From Aestuariivivens sediminis (GTDB taxonomy: Bacteria > Bacteroidota > Bacteroidia > Flavobacteriales > Flavobacteriaceae): DNA of 64,000 nt. A program made the translations under genes and the position numbers. Positions 63,878 through 64,000 of this stretch are shown piece by piece; within the stretch, counting starts at the first letter, position 1; the number at the start of each line of letters is the position of its first letter. The stretch covers positions 806,001 through 870,000 of the forward strand of contig NZ_JAKMCP010000001.1 in NCBI RefSeq assembly GCF_022662105.1, in the 5' to 3' direction. Below the pieces are notes generated by a model. It did not search any database, was not told the DNA's origin, and saw only the letters and a list, made by a program, of their open reading frames with translations.

Positions 63878-64000
63878 TTAGTTCACCGGAATTTTCAAAA
63901 ATAAGCTGTAAATCCCATTATCCACGTTTGTTTGTAAAATAAAATCCTTTCCAAACAAAAGTTTTAGCCGTCGCAATGAATTAGAAATCCCTATGCCCTT
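63878..64000 (-). CDS. 3' end of a sensor histidine kinase (partial)
   Basis: The last 40 codons of a gene entering from the right edge, ending at TAA (63880-63878). 'KGIGISNSLRRLKLLFGKDF' is the G2 box region of the HATPase of LytS/YehU-type kinases, followed by 'NGIYSLFLKIPVN'. It is 15 bases upstream of the LytTR regulator, so the two form a two-component pair. Confidence 0.88.
   Translation of the reverse strand, partial: KGIGISNSLRRLKLLFGKDFILQTNVDNGIYSLFLKIPVN

Overview
The window is AT-rich, densely coded chromosomal DNA of a member of the Bacteroidota, most likely a (marine-type) Flavobacteriaceae. Signs of this are promoter -7 boxes of the form TAnnTTTG, the general lack of Shine-Dalgarno sequences, many lipoproteins with acidic residues after the lipobox Cys, three TonB-dependent receptors with an N-terminal CarboxypepD-like domain, and families typical of the phylum (DUF2480, DUF3078, DUF4270, DUF5689, choice-of-anchor B, MbnP). 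No rRNA, tRNA, CRISPR array, insertion sequence or prophage was seen. No gene-free stretch exceeds about 210 bases.

Layout. 1-4572 (+): the 3' end of a probable outer-membrane protein, then three lipoproteins (LVIVD-repeat, seven-repeat propeller, MbnP-like) and a diheme MauG/MbnH-like enzyme, probably a surface metal or redox system. 4677-13939 (+): the SUF iron-sulfur assembly locus, sufA-sufB-lipoprotein-sufC-sufD-sufS, an M43 protease and a META lipoprotein, then sufE, a SufT-like DUF59 gene and DUF2480. A DUF3078 barrel protein follows (14004-14948). 14993-18523 (-): hflX and a class A PBP. 18597-24938: two EEP-family phosphodiesterases flank a TonB receptor/DUF5689 lipoprotein pair, a likely uptake locus. 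24958-28078 (-): a small membrane protein and a second TonB receptor. 28238-35398 (-): aromatic amino-acid catabolism (hmgA, hppD, tryptophan 2,3-dioxygenase) with DUF3108, an M23 peptidase and pgi. 35578-39676 (-): a patatin/barrel protein and uvrC.

39761-42602 (+): a RimB-like protease, RimK ligase, AspA/AstE-like deacylase and a 5-formyl-THF cyclo-ligase. 42599-52186 (-): lspA, a DksA-like regulator, ileS, radA, a probable pseudo-hydrolase, a UPF0104 membrane protein, panD and panC. 52295-61857 (+): half of a glycogen-synthase-like protein, a DUF4270 lipoprotein, glmS, a third TonB receptor and atpD-atpC. 62017-64000 (-): an HGSNAT/DUF5009-like acyltransferase, a LytTR response regulator and the 3' end of its histidine kinase.

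Most notable: the isoleucyl-tRNA synthetase carries G-I-H-H in place of the class I HxGH signature, the arrangement described for mupirocin hyper-resistant type 2 IleRS. Other points of interest are the MbnP/MauG lipoprotein cluster, the EEP/DUF5689/TonB locus with a symmetric divergent promoter, the RimB-RimK-AspA trio, a nested inverted-repeat element after atpC, and proteins that keep a fold but lack key residues (the pseudo-hydrolase, the half glycogen synthase, the DksA-like protein with one Cys).
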